Shown: one piece after another, positions 1 through 9,177 of the stretch | Position numbering within the stretch: position 1 is the stretch's first letter | Layout: every line of letters starts with the position of its first letter | From: Bacillota bacterium | Lineage (GTDB): Bacteria; Bacillota; Clostridia; Acetivibrionales; JANLFN01 | NCBI GenBank assembly: GCA_023397675.1 | Contig: JAEWTV010000014.1 | Location: 1-48,628 of the forward strand | DNA length: 48,628 nucleotides | Reading direction: 5' to 3' | Position numbers and translations under genes: made by a program | Notes under the pieces: generated by a model | Seen by the model: only the letters and a program-made list of their open reading frames with translations | Databases searched by the model: none | What the model was told of the DNA's origin: nothing

Positions 1-40
1 GAATACATATATTATTACAATAACAAACGAATTAAGGTCA

Positions 41-90
41 AACTAAAAGGACTGAGTCCTGTTCAGTACAGGATTCAATCCTCATTAGTT
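41..90. repeat. Imperfect hairpin-forming inverted repeat
   Basis: An inner stem pairs 54-62 with 68-76 (nine pairs, one G-U, five-base loop). Outer segments AACTAA (41-46) with TTAGTT (85-90) and AGGA (48-51) with TCCT (79-82) extend it. No T-run follows on either strand, so it is not a clear intrinsic terminator. It could be the end of an element cut by the window edge. Confidence 0.4.
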
Positions 91-144
91 GCTTAATTAA
101 TCTGTCTAGCTTTTTGGGGTCAGTTCAACACTGGGTGGATTTTT

Positions 145-918
145 TTATTCAAATAATTCTTTTTTTAAGAATTCTGCAGTTTTTTCTATTACTTCCGCTT
201 CAATCCTGAGACTGCTGAAAAGGTGATCTCCGCCTTTAATTATATGAAGCTTTGCCCTATAACCATATATATCAAGATACATTTCAGATGCTTTGATTGG
301 AACCGTCTGATCCAACTCCCCATGAATTATGAAAACACTTTTATCAAATCCCGCGGCTCTCTGGTATATATCCAAGTTGGAAATATCCTTCAGAAAGTCA
401 AGACCAAGTGCAAGCCCGCCTATATCAAGCCATCCCTTTTCAGTCATTTCCGGAAGCCGTTCTCCGACATATCTTTCAGAAACCGTATCTGCCATGGTTC
501 CAGCAGGTGCCCATAAGCAAAGCGTTCTTATTTCCGAGTTTCTCTGGCCTGCAAGCATGCTTGCTATTGCGCCACCCATGCTTAGGCCTATCAACCCGAT
601 TCTGTTATTGTCAATGATGTCGAGAGTTTTTACAAAATCCAATATATTATGCGCATCAGAAAGCTCGTTGGACATTGTCATATCAATAAAATCCCCATCA
701 CTTTCACCGCTGCCTGCAAAATCAAACCTTACGCTTGCTATTCCTATTTTTTCAAGATATCTTGAAAGCTTGACAAAAACAAAGTGAGGTTCCATACTGT
801 TACCTGTAAAGCCATGAAACAGTAATACTGCTGGGACTTTTCCCATCATATTCTCAGGTGTGTGCAGCATACCCCGTAGTACTTTCCCCTGACTCACGAT
901 TTCAACTGCTTTTTGCAT
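145..918 (-). CDS. Alpha/beta hydrolase (serine esterase family)
   Basis: This 257-residue protein has no signal peptide and is expected to be a cytoplasmic serine hydrolase. HGFTG (35-39) fits the oxyanion-hole segment. The nucleophile elbow GLSMGG places Ser113, and D203 in HGELD with H232 in GGDH completes a Ser-Asp-His triad. The length, the HGFTG and GLSMGG motifs and the small lid between the elbow and D203 resemble the cinnamoyl/feruloyl esterase-like hydrolases common in gut and cellulolytic Clostridia, but the substrate cannot be read from sequence. The ATG at 918 opens a simple single-gene unit divergent from the ABC exporter at 1086. I saw no strong terminator beyond its stop. Confidence is high for the fold and low for the substrate. 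Confidence 0.9.
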   Translation of the reverse strand: MQKAVEIVSQGKVLRGMLHTPENMMGKVPAVLLFHGFTGNSMEPHFVFVKLSRYLEKIGIASVRFDFAGSGESDGDFIDMTMSNELSDAHNILDFVKTLDIIDNNRIGLIGLSMGGAIASMLAGQRNSEIRTLCLWAPAGTMADTVSERYVGERLPEMTEKGWLDIGGLALGLDFLKDISNLDIYQRAAGFDKSVFIIHGELDQTVPIKASEMYLDIYGYRAKLHIIKGGDHLFSSLRIEAEVIEKTAEFLKKELFE

Positions 919-1085
919 TGTACGCCCCCATTGTTTTATTAAGTTTATTTTATCATCCGCATGGAATTTTTGTATATAATTATGTTTTGCTTATAAATTA
1001 TTATTGCATAAGGCAATTTGTTGATGTAAAATAATTATGAGTTCGATAGTGGTAAAACAATCGATTGGTAATAAGTGGGGTTAAA

Positions 1086-2834
1086 ATGAAAAATTTACGG
1101 TATATTAAAGATTTGATTATAAAATATAAATACAGATATATCATAGGAATTATATTTCTTATTTCGGTTGATACTCTTCAGCTTATATTTCCAAAGGTAT
1201 TGGGCTATTTTACAGATGACCTCAAGGGAGGCAACATGACGGGCAGCAAGGTCTTAAATTACACCATAATAGTAGCATTAATCGCCATAGGAATCGCCTT
1301 ATTCAGATTTTTATGGAGATATTTTATTTTCGGCGTCTCAAGAAAAATAGAAAAAGAATTAAGGAACCGTTTTTATGAACATCTACAAAAGCTTTCACTG
1401 AATTATTACAATAATCATAAAACCGGGGACCTGCTCGCCCATTCGTCTAATGACATAGCAAATGTACAGGTTGCACTGGGTCAGGGTATAACAATGTCTC
1501 TGGACAGTCTTCTTATACCTATTGTATCTATAATATTAATGATAGGCACCGTTGGCGTAAAGCTAACACTTATATGCTTTTTGCCGCTTGCACTTCTTGG
1601 TCTTATAATAAGTATTAACGTAAAATTCATGCATTCAAAAATAGAAAAAATGCAGGAGGCCTTTTCACAGCTTACTGAAACTGCAAGGGAAAACTTTTCG
1701 GGAATCCGCGTAGTTAAGTCTTTTGTTCAGGAACAGAAGGAAATGGCTAAGTTTGTTTCATCAAACAAATATAACAAGGAAATGAACCTCAAGTTTGTCA
1801 GGAACATGAGTCTTTTGTTCCCTATTGTTATGTCGGTTTCCGCTCTGACATTCGCAATAGCCCTATGGTATGGCGGTTCACTGGTTATAAGCGGAGAAAT
1901 AACTTTGGGGAGCTTTATTGCATTTAATGGTTACCTTTTAACTCTTACATGGCCTATTGCAGCGCTTGGTTGGGTTACAAGTCTTTTTCAGAGAGGCTCT
2001 GTTTCACTTAAACGCGTGAATACAATCCTTGATGAGAAGCCTGAAATTGCAGACAGTCAGGATATCGAACAAATTTCAAAGGTTGAAGGAAAGATAGTAT
2101 TCAATAATTTGAGCTTTACCTACCCCGGGCACAACTCACAGGTATTAAAGAATATAAACATTACTTTAGAAAAGGGCAAAACGCTTGCAATCGTGGGCCG
2201 AACCGGAAGCGGAAAAACGACTCTTATAAATCTTATAGCAAGACTCTATAACGTTCAAGAAGGACAGCTTCTGATAGACGAAACTGATATTAACCATATT
2301 CCTTTATCTGTGCTGCGGGAAAATATAGGCTTTGTTCCTCAGGATACATTTCTTTTTTCAGCTACAGTAAAGGAAAATATAGACTTTTTCCTAGGCAGTG
2401 ATGAAAATTCCATAGAAAAGGCTGCCGGAATTTCAAAAGTGCTTGACGACATAAAAGAATTCCCCAAGGGCTTTTATACAGTGGTGGGAGAGCGCGGTGT
2501 TACCCTTTCAGGCGGTCAGAAGCAGAGAATATCCATTGCCAGGGCAATCCTGAGATCACCTAAAATTCTTATACTTGATGATTGTCTTTCTGCGGTAGAT
2601 ACAAATACTGAGGAAGAAATCCTTAAAGGACTTAAGGATGTTATGCGAGAGCGCACAAGTATTATTGTGTCTCACAGGATTTCTACAATAAAGGATGCAG
2701 ACGAAATAATCGTTCTGGATGAAGGCGAAATAATAGAAAGAGGTACTCATGAAAGTCTTTTGGAATTGCAGGGACAATATTATGAGCTCTATCAGAAACA
2801 GCTTCTTGCAGACCAGCTTGCAAAAGAAGATTAA
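1086..2834 (+). CDS. ABC exporter half-transporter, BmrC/YheI-like (degenerate catalytic Walker B)
   Basis: This is a multidrug-exporter type half-transporter with an N-terminal six-helix domain (about 1-310) and a C-terminal ATPase. The Walker A GRTGSGKT is near residue 371, the signature LSGGQ near 473, and Walker B LILDD near 497. The position after the Walker B aspartate, normally the catalytic glutamate, is aspartate. That is the hallmark of the inactive-site subunit in heterodimeric exporters such as BmrC/BmrD. At 582 residues it matches YheI (585) closely. I chose ATG 1086 because GTGGGG at 1075-1080 is a good ribosome site for it. A TTG at 1065 in the same frame lacks one. It lies 28 bp upstream of its partner gene, which it presumably pairs with. 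The exported substrate is unknown. Confidence 0.9.
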   Translation: MKNLRYIKDLIIKYKYRYIIGIIFLISVDTLQLIFPKVLGYFTDDLKGGNMTGSKVLNYTIIVALIAIGIALFRFLWRYFIFGVSRKIEKELRNRFYEHLQKLSLNYYNNHKTGDLLAHSSNDIANVQVALGQGITMSLDSLLIPIVSIILMIGTVGVKLTLICFLPLALLGLIISINVKFMHSKIEKMQEAFSQLTETARENFSGIRVVKSFVQEQKEMAKFVSSNKYNKEMNLKFVRNMSLLFPIVMSVSALTFAIALWYGGSLVISGEITLGSFIAFNGYLLTLTWPIAALGWVTSLFQRGSVSLKRVNTILDEKPEIADSQDIEQISKVEGKIVFNNLSFTYPGHNSQVLKNINITLEKGKTLAIVGRTGSGKTTLINLIARLYNVQEGQLLIDETDINHIPLSVLRENIGFVPQDTFLFSATVKENIDFFLGSDENSIEKAAGISKVLDDIKEFPKGFYTVVGERGVTLSGGQKQRISIARAILRSPKILILDDCLSAVDTNTEEEILKGLKDVMRERTSIIVSHRISTIKDADEIIVLDEGEIIERGTHESLLELQGQYYELYQKQLLADQLAKED

Positions 2835-2862
2835 ATTCTAATTATTAATATGGAGGTTCACC

Positions 2863-4929
2863 TTGGCTGAAGAAAATACAAACTATAATGACGAAGAAGA
2901 GCTTGGTAAAGCATATGACTCCAAATTAATGAAAAGGCTTTTAAAGTATGCAAAGCCTTATTGGAAGTTCTTTGTTGTTGCAGTGCTACTCCTTTTGGGA
3001 ACAACCCTTACCGATCTGGCCGGTCCGTATCTTGTCAAATCTGTTATTGATGACAACCTTAACGGCTACACAAAACCCATGGTAGCTTATGATGTCAGCA
3101 GCAGTATTAAGGGCGTCAATTTTGAAAACAAGGTTTATAAAACTTATGATACGGTACCTAAAAATACTCCACCGCAAGATATATATTCCATTGTATATTC
3201 GGATAAAAAGCCTTATTTGATTAACGGAACAATCGATAGCTCAAAAAAAGGCAAGATTGTAACCAAAGGCGAAGATATGGCCTATTCGGAAGATGGAAAG
3301 CTTCTGAATGCCAAACCACTGTCTTCTGAAGATATACGCAAATTCAGAGCTTCAGATATGAAAGACGTTCAAAATAAAGGGCTGTTATATATTCTAATAA
3401 TTATAATAGGCTTTCTGTTTAATTTTCTGCAGATATATGTCCTTAGTTACGCTGGGCAATCAATAATATATAACATAAGGAATGAGGTGTTTTCACATCT
3501 CCAAAAAATGTCTCTGAGTTTCTTTGACAAAAATCCCGTTGGAAGGCTTGTAACCCGTGTGACAAACGATACCGAGACATTGAACGACATGTATACAAAT
3601 GTGCTTGTTAATGTCCTTAAGGATGTTTCAATTATAGTAGGTGTACTTGTTATAATGCTGTCAATGGATATAAAACTTTCACTTGTAGTAATCGCTGCAA
3701 TTCCGCCGGTTATCCTGGCTACGGCTTTATTCAGAGTAAAAGCAAGGAAGGTTTACAGGTACTTTAGAGTCAGTCTTGCCAAGCTTAACTCGGTGTTATC
3801 CGAAAACCTTTCAGGTATGAGAATAATTCAACTTTTCAGCAGGGCAAAAGAAAAATACAAGGAATTCAAGGGTATAAACAAGGACTACTACAAGGCAGGA
3901 GTAAGGCAGATAGTAGTATTCGGAATATTCAGGCCGCTGCTTGAAATGATTGAGTATCTGACAATTGCAGCTGTTATCTGGTACGGAGGCAGCAGTGTAA
4001 TAGGCGGTACTCTTAAATTCGGAGTATTGTACGCATTTATAAGCTATATAAACCAGTTTTTCAATCCTATCACTGATATGGCGGAAAAGTATAATATACT
4101 TCAATCTGCAATGGCTTCTTCCGAAAGGATTTTTATGATTCTTGACACTCCGATTGAGGAAGATAACGGAAGTAAGTTAACTGAAGCTACACGTTTCAAA
4201 GGTGAAATTGAGTTCAGAAATGTATGGTTTTCCTATAACGATACCGATTGGGTCCTTAAAGATGTGAGCTTTAAAATACCTGCCGGGAATACGGTTGCAA
4301 TAGTAGGTGCTACCGGAGCCGGGAAAACCTCAATAACCAACCTTTTAAACAGATTCTACGAAATACAGAAGGGCGACATTTTTATTGACGGTGTTAATAT
4401 CAAGGATATGAAGAAGGATGTTCTTAGACAAAACATAGGTATGGTTCTTCAGGATGTATTTCTGTTCAGCGGTACAGTGAGAGATAATATCAGGCTTGGC
4501 GAGCAATGCATAGATGAAGATAGCATTAAAACAGTTTCGCAATATGTAAATGCTGATAAATTCATAAGCAGGCTTCCTTTAAAATATGATGAAGAAGTAA
4601 TGGAGCGCGGGGCCACTTTTTCAGCAGGTCAAAGGCAGCTTCTCGCCTTTGCAAGGGCACTGGCATTTAACCCAGCTGTACTTGTACTTGATGAAGCTAC
4701 CTCCAACATAGATACCGAAACCGAACTTCTTATTCAGGACGCTCTTGCAAGAATAACCAAAGACCGCACAACAATTGTAATTGCGCACAGGCTTTCTACC
4801 ATTCAGCATGCCAATACAATAATGGTGCTTCATAAGGGCAGACTCAGGGAAATAGGCAATCATGATGAACTTCTATCCTTAAAGGGAATGTATTATAACC
4901 TTTATAATCTTCAATACAAAGGGTCTTAA
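2863..4929 (+). CDS. ABC exporter half-transporter, BmrD/YheH-like
   Basis: This is the second half of the heterodimeric exporter, 688 residues against about 673 for YheH. A roughly 110-residue extracytoplasmic insert sits between the first two membrane helices (about 60-170), as in BmrD. The ATPase domain has Walker A GATGAGKT (near 481), an altered signature FSAGQ (near 586) and a canonical Walker B LVLDE (near 608). The intact glutamate here would work with the canonical LSGGQ of the upstream gene. The altered FSAGQ would face that partner's degenerate Walker B. The two genes therefore complement each other as one consensus and one degenerate ATP site. The TTG start follows GGAGG by six bases. 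Transport of a drug-like or lipid substrate at the inner membrane is inferred from the family. Confidence 0.9.
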   Translation: MAEENTNYNDEEELGKAYDSKLMKRLLKYAKPYWKFFVVAVLLLLGTTLTDLAGPYLVKSVIDDNLNGYTKPMVAYDVSSSIKGVNFENKVYKTYDTVPKNTPPQDIYSIVYSDKKPYLINGTIDSSKKGKIVTKGEDMAYSEDGKLLNAKPLSSEDIRKFRASDMKDVQNKGLLYILIIIIGFLFNFLQIYVLSYAGQSIIYNIRNEVFSHLQKMSLSFFDKNPVGRLVTRVTNDTETLNDMYTNVLVNVLKDVSIIVGVLVIMLSMDIKLSLVVIAAIPPVILATALFRVKARKVYRYFRVSLAKLNSVLSENLSGMRIIQLFSRAKEKYKEFKGINKDYYKAGVRQIVVFGIFRPLLEMIEYLTIAAVIWYGGSSVIGGTLKFGVLYAFISYINQFFNPITDMAEKYNILQSAMASSERIFMILDTPIEEDNGSKLTEATRFKGEIEFRNVWFSYNDTDWVLKDVSFKIPAGNTVAIVGATGAGKTSITNLLNRFYEIQKGDIFIDGVNIKDMKKDVLRQNIGMVLQDVFLFSGTVRDNIRLGEQCIDEDSIKTVSQYVNADKFISRLPLKYDEEVMERGATFSAGQRQLLAFARALAFNPAVLVLDEATSNIDTETELLIQDALARITKDRTTIVIAHRLSTIQHANTIMVLHKGRLREIGNHDELLSLKGMYYNLYNLQYKGS

Positions 4930-4943
4930 AAAATAGGACCCTT
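4919..4943 (+). terminator. Weak hairpin at the end of the ABC exporter operon
   Basis: AAGGGTC (4919-4925) can pair with GACCCTT (4937-4943). The stop codon lies in the loop and the following sequence is only moderately T-rich, so termination here is uncertain. Confidence 0.3.
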
Positions 4944-5108
4944 AATCTTCCTTAAAAGCATTAAAAACATCTTAATTCTCACCGATAACATTTATATACT
5001 ACAAAAGACAAATCTTTAATACTTACCCACGAAAAAACAATATTGTTACTTATATAATCATATTCAGAAAACAAAAAAAGCAAACTCATCTCAAAGGGGG
5101 GTTTTAAC

Positions 5109-6194
5109 TTGAGAATACAGAGTTCTAATATCCTATTGTCTTCCGGATCATACAAAATGGAAGGCTATTACAAAAGAGAAGCTCTTAAATATTGGGATTC
5201 CAACAAGAGTATTGAACAAAGTTCTTCAATGGGAGCTTTGACAGTATCTGATTCCAAAGATTTCTCTGTCAAATTGTCCGAAGAATCATTGAAAAAACTT
5301 CATGAGGAAATCAATTCAACCAAACTGAGTCAAACCAGCAATGAGGATGATTATGAGGTATCCACTCCCGAGGAACTGAAAGCAAAAATGCTTGAAGAGT
5401 TTATAAGGGCGCTTACAGGTAAAAAAATAAAACTCAATCAGATTGATCATAAGCTGCTTGAGGATATAAAAAATCCTGGAAACATCCCGGGTATAAAAAT
5501 AGCAAATGGACCGGCTCAAATGCGAAACGGTTGGGGGCTTTCATACAGCAGTACAGAGACATATGTAAAAAGTGAGAAAATGTCTTTTGATGCATCAGGC
5601 ACAATTCAGACTGCTGACGGAAAGAAAATAGAATTTGATTTGAACTTAAACGTAAGCAGGGAGTTTATTTCTCAAAACAGTATAAACATTAAAGCCGGAG
5701 ATGCGCTGTGCGATCCATTAGTGATAAATTATGCTGCAGCATCCGCGACACTAGGCAATACTAAATTCAGTTTTGATATTGATGCAAACGGAACCTTGGA
5801 TCAGATATCCTTCCTGAGGCAGGGCAGCGGTTTTCTCGCACTGGACGAAAATGGAGACGGAAGGATCAATGACGGCAAGGAACTATTCGGAACACAAAGT
5901 GGAAACGGTTTTTCAGACCTGGCAGCATATGATATGGATAAAAACAACTGGATTGATGAAAACGATGCTATTTATAAAAAGCTCAGGATATGGACGAAGG
6001 ACAAGGATGGGAATGATCAGCTGTTTGCATTGGGCCAAAAAGGCATTGGTGCCATATATCTAGGTAATGCAGACACCAAATTCGGCTTGAATGATTCCGG
6101 CAATGTCCAGTTGGGCCAAATCTCCAGAACCGGCGTATTCCTTAGGGAAAACGGCTCGGTAGGCACAGTACAGCACGTAGACCTTGTATTATAA
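5109..6194 (+). CDS. EF-hand-like calcium-binding protein, function unknown
   Basis: I do not recognise a named family for the whole 361-residue protein. Its C-terminal third carries acidic loops of the EF-hand type: D223-D225-N227, then D246-N248-D250 in a D-x-N-x-D-G loop followed by GKELFG, then D275-D277-N279-W281-D283-D286, which fits a 12-residue loop well. The motif series (N-x-D-G-x-x-x-x-G-x-E-L-F) recurs in calcium-binding and hemolysin-like proteins. The N-terminal 130 residues are polar and Ser/Lys/Glu-rich. There is no signal peptide or membrane helix, so it would be cytoplasmic or exported by a non-Sec route. The TTG start follows a strong AAAGGGGGG site (5093-5101). It is monocistronic between two hairpins. 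Confidence 0.75.
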   Translation: MRIQSSNILLSSGSYKMEGYYKREALKYWDSNKSIEQSSSMGALTVSDSKDFSVKLSEESLKKLHEEINSTKLSQTSNEDDYEVSTPEELKAKMLEEFIRALTGKKIKLNQIDHKLLEDIKNPGNIPGIKIANGPAQMRNGWGLSYSSTETYVKSEKMSFDASGTIQTADGKKIEFDLNLNVSREFISQNSINIKAGDALCDPLVINYAAASATLGNTKFSFDIDANGTLDQISFLRQGSGFLALDENGDGRINDGKELFGTQSGNGFSDLAAYDMDKNNWIDENDAIYKKLRIWTKDKDGNDQLFALGQKGIGAIYLGNADTKFGLNDSGNVQLGQISRTGVFLRENGSVGTVQHVDLVL

Positions 6195-6220
6195 AGTTTA
6201 ACTGTTTAAAACATTATAGA

Positions 6221-6257
6221 TGAAATACCCTTTTCTCAGGCAGAAAAGGGTATTTCA
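6221..6257. terminator. Hairpin between convergent genes
   Basis: A perfect 16-bp stem (6221-6236 with 6242-6257) with a five-base loop sits between the convergent stops at 6194 and 6304. It lacks a long T-run on either side but probably serves both genes. Confidence 0.6.
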
Positions 6258-6303
6258 TAGTAAATTTATTATATCTCTGGATGTACCATTGGTTATGTAA
6301 GAA

Positions 6304-6699
6304 CTAAAGCTGGTTGTTTTTTATTCTTACAACAAGCTCATCTACTTTAAGTTTTATAACATCCCTTACTCTTCGAAATTCTTCAATTGATTTTCCTGCA
6401 GGGTCGTCAAGTCCCCAATCCTCTTTATGACGGTTTGGCACAAATGGGCATACAACACCACAGCCCATTGTAATTAGTATATCCAGGTCTGTAGGAATTT
6501 CATCAAGCAGCTTGGGATACTGGTCTGAAATATCAACTCCGGCTTCCATCATTACCTTTATAGCATTTGGATTAACCTCTGGGACCGGATGTGTCCCTGC
6601 ACTGTAAGCCTCCAGAACCCCACCACCCAATACTTTCGCAAATCCTTCTGCCATCTGGCTCCTGCATGAATTGCCTGTACATACGAATGCAACTTTCAT
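6304..6699 (-). CDS. arsC: Arsenate reductase, low-molecular-weight phosphatase fold
   Basis: This 131-residue protein has the CxxNxCR P-loop (C7-TGNS-C12-R13) of low-molecular-weight phosphatases and thioredoxin-coupled arsenate reductases. C80 and C84 in GCGVVCP sit where the resolving cysteine pair of ArsC lies, and the following DWGLDDPAGK segment is typical of that family. The expected reaction is arsenate to arsenite through a C7/C80/C84 relay. The spacing of the last two cysteines (three residues between) is shorter than in the Staphylococcus and Bacillus enzymes. No arsR or arsenite efflux gene is adjacent. It lies 34 bp after the serine-hydrolase-like gene on the same strand and may be co-transcribed with it, although it has its own AAGGAG site. 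A protein tyrosine phosphatase role is the alternative. Confidence 0.85.
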   Translation of the reverse strand: MKVAFVCTGNSCRSQMAEGFAKVLGGGVLEAYSAGTHPVPEVNPNAIKVMMEAGVDISDQYPKLLDEIPTDLDILITMGCGVVCPFVPNRHKEDWGLDDPAGKSIEEFRRVRDVIKLKVDELVVRIKNNQL

Positions 6700-6733
6700 G
6701 TTCCCTTCTCCTTTTTAATAATAGCTTTATTTC

Positions 6734-7846
6734 TTATTCCAGCTCTTTGAATACACTTTCTATGTTTGGAATAGGAGAGCCTTTAATGCCTCCGCCTTGA
6801 TTGCTTAGCAGCACTATTAATTGGTTTTTGCCGGTATATCTGATGATGAACGAATTAGTTCCGTCTCCAAAGCCTTCTATTTGTGAAATAATACAATCCT
6901 TATCATCCGCCAAATGCCATCCAAAGCTATATCCATTTATATGTCTTGCAAAAATTTTATCTAGCGTCTCTTTCTTTATAAGTTTATCGGTATACAAGGC
7001 CTGATCCCATTTATAAAGATCTTCTACTGAAGAATACATACCTACTGCCGGGTATGTGTATTTGATATCATTGACATTCTCTTTTACTGGTTCAGGATCT
7101 ATGACAGAATATCCCACGGCATAATTTTCATTAGGCGAATTATTATGATAATACCCTGAATTATTCATTTTAAGTGGCTTAAAGATATTTTGTTCTATGA
7201 AATCCTCATAGCTTTGTCCCGATAGTTTTTCTATTATGTATCCAAGTAAAAAGTAATTCATGTTACAATCATAAAAGAATTTACCAGGTTGGTTAGCAAG
7301 CTTAAATTTCTTTCCTTTTAAGGATTGTATGGTTTCGGCTATAGTAAGGCCTCTATCCACGTTGTTAAATATACCTTGTTCATATATTGAATCATCAATC
7401 CCTGATTTTTGTGAAAGAAGCTGTTGTATAGTTATTTCGTCACCATGATCAATACCCGGAATGTATTTACCCAAACTATCATTTATATCAAGAAGTCCTT
7501 TGTCGCTAAGTATCATTATTCCCATTGAAGTAAACTGTTGAGTTAGTGAGGTAATGTTAAATGCAGTATCAGGAGTGTTAGGAATCTTATTTTCATAATC
7601 AGCCATTCCATATCCCTTAGTGAATAGCACCTCACCATGCGATGCAATCAATAATGAGCCGTTGAAAGAATCCCCATAATATTTATCGAAGAAATCATTG
7701 AGATCTTTTTTTGCTTTTTCAATTTTTTCTTTACTGGGGGTTTTGGTTAAATGTGTATTTTCTGAACTATTATTGCAAGAAACAGATAAAAAAGGTAACA
7801 AGCCTACTATTAACAAAGAAATTACTACGTTAGCTATTCGTTTCAC
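6734..7846 (-). CDS. Beta-lactamase-family lipoprotein with lost catalytic residues (copy 2)
   Basis: This 370-residue protein has a signal peptide ending in a lipobox-like SVSC, so it is likely a surface lipoprotein. The body has the serine beta-lactamase/DD-peptidase fold signatures (LLSQKSGI, NYFLLGYIIEKLSG, SVEDLYKWDQAL). The active-site SxxK reads S-L-T-Q, so the general-base lysine is glutamine. The second motif, usually Y-S-N, reads D-C-N, so the tyrosine is also gone. It is a close paralog of the next gene upstream, 53 bp away, which has different substitutions at the same places. Hydrolysis is therefore doubtful, and a binding or structural role is possible. The start is GTG, after GGGTGTG. 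It forms a probable operon with its paralog and arsC. Confidence 0.85.
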   Translation of the reverse strand: MKRIANVVISLLIVGLLPFLSVSCNNSSENTHLTKTPSKEKIEKAKKDLNDFFDKYYGDSFNGSLLIASHGEVLFTKGYGMADYENKIPNTPDTAFNITSLTQQFTSMGIMILSDKGLLDINDSLGKYIPGIDHGDEITIQQLLSQKSGIDDSIYEQGIFNNVDRGLTIAETIQSLKGKKFKLANQPGKFFYDCNMNYFLLGYIIEKLSGQSYEDFIEQNIFKPLKMNNSGYYHNNSPNENYAVGYSVIDPEPVKENVNDIKYTYPAVGMYSSVEDLYKWDQALYTDKLIKKETLDKIFARHINGYSFGWHLADDKDCIISQIEGFGDGTNSFIIRYTGKNQLIVLLSNQGGGIKGSPIPNIESVFKELE

Positions 7847-7899
7847 TCAATCACACCCAACTAATTAATTTTATAATACCTTGTTTAAACTTTTATTTT

Positions 7900-9015
7900 T
7901 CATTCCAATTCTTTTAATACACTTTCTATATATGGAATAGGCGAACTAACAATGCCACCTTCAAAGTTGCTTAGAAGTATTATCAACTGGTTTTTGCCGA
8001 TATACCTGATGATAAAGGTATTAGCTCCGTTTGCAACACCTTCAATTTGTGCAATAACACCTTCTTTATCATCTGAAATATACCAGCCATATCCATAGCT
8101 ATTAGTGTACTTTGCAAAAACTTTATCCAAAGTCTGTTTTTTTATAAGCTTATCAGTATATAAGGCCTGATCCCATTTATAAAGGTCTTCTACAGAAGAG
8201 TACAAACCGCCGGCTGCATAAGCATACTCAATACCCTTCATATCAGCTTTAACAGGTTTTGGACTTAAGCTTGAATAGCCCACAGCGTGATTGTCATCAT
8301 TTACATCTTCGTGGTAATATCCTGAGTTATCCATTTCAAGGGGCTTAAAAATATTTTTATTGATAAATTCTTCATAGCTTTCGCCTGACACCTTTTCTAT
8401 TATATAACCAAGTAATAAATAATTAGTGTTGCAGCAAAAGGTAGCTACACCAGGTTCAAAATCAAGTTCAAATTTCTTGCCGTTCAAGGCTTCTATTTTT
8501 TTTACTGGAGTAAGACCGCTGGTTACATTTTTAATACTGTCCTGTTCAAATATTGAATCATCAATTCCTGAAGTCTGTGACAACAGATGATGTATGGTTA
8601 TTTCATTACCATGATCAATACCGGCAATATATTTTCCTATATTATCTTTTATATTCAGAAGGCCCCTATCGCTAAGAATCATTATTCCCATGGCAGTAAA
8701 TTGATTAGTTAGTGATGCAATATTAAATGAAGTATCCGGAGTATTGGGTATGCCTTTTTCATAGTTTGCTATACCAAAACCCTTACTTAAAAGAATTTTT
8801 CCATGTGACGAAATCAAGATTGATCCACTGAAAGTATCATTATAATATTTATCAAAATAGTCGGTCAGCTTTTTTTGAACCTTGTCGAATTTGGTCTTAT
8901 CAGGTATATTCGTATTCTGGGTGGTTATATCCGATATACTCCCACAGGAAACAAATAAAAAAAGCATTGCAGCAACAGTTATTATAGCAATTATTCTGGT
9001 TATTACTCTGTACAT
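7900..9015 (-). CDS. Beta-lactamase-family lipoprotein with lost catalytic residues (copy 1)
   Basis: This is the tandem paralog of the previous gene at almost equal length (371 residues). I set the start at ATG 9015 because GGGATGGGA lies just upstream and the reading then opens directly on a signal peptide ending FVSC. The longer in-frame reading to 9078 adds a poorly placed N-terminus. The SxxK motif reads S-L-T-N and the YxN region reads C-C-N, so both the lysine and the tyrosine of serine beta-lactamase-fold enzymes are missing. Conserved scaffold segments (LLSQTSGI, NYLLLGYIIEKVSG, SVEDLYKWDQALYTDKL) are intact and there is no frameshift. This argues for a kept non-catalytic function rather than decay. 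Location is predicted as the outer face of the membrane. Confidence 0.85.
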   Translation of the reverse strand: MYRVITRIIAIITVAAMLFLFVSCGSISDITTQNTNIPDKTKFDKVQKKLTDYFDKYYNDTFSGSILISSHGKILLSKGFGIANYEKGIPNTPDTSFNIASLTNQFTAMGIMILSDRGLLNIKDNIGKYIAGIDHGNEITIHHLLSQTSGIDDSIFEQDSIKNVTSGLTPVKKIEALNGKKFELDFEPGVATFCCNTNYLLLGYIIEKVSGESYEEFINKNIFKPLEMDNSGYYHEDVNDDNHAVGYSSLSPKPVKADMKGIEYAYAAGGLYSSVEDLYKWDQALYTDKLIKKQTLDKVFAKYTNSYGYGWYISDDKEGVIAQIEGVANGANTFIIRYIGKNQLIILLSNFEGGIVSSPIPYIESVLKELE

Positions 9016-9177
9016 TAAATCCCATCCCATAAAAAATCTATGCGTAAAAATCAATATATTTAAAGTATATTTTATCAACTATTATTTATAAATAAATATA
9101 TTGAACTAAACTGTGGATTTTTTTGTCTAATATGAGGAATATACTCTTAAATTATTAAATCCAGCGACAGCAACAAA

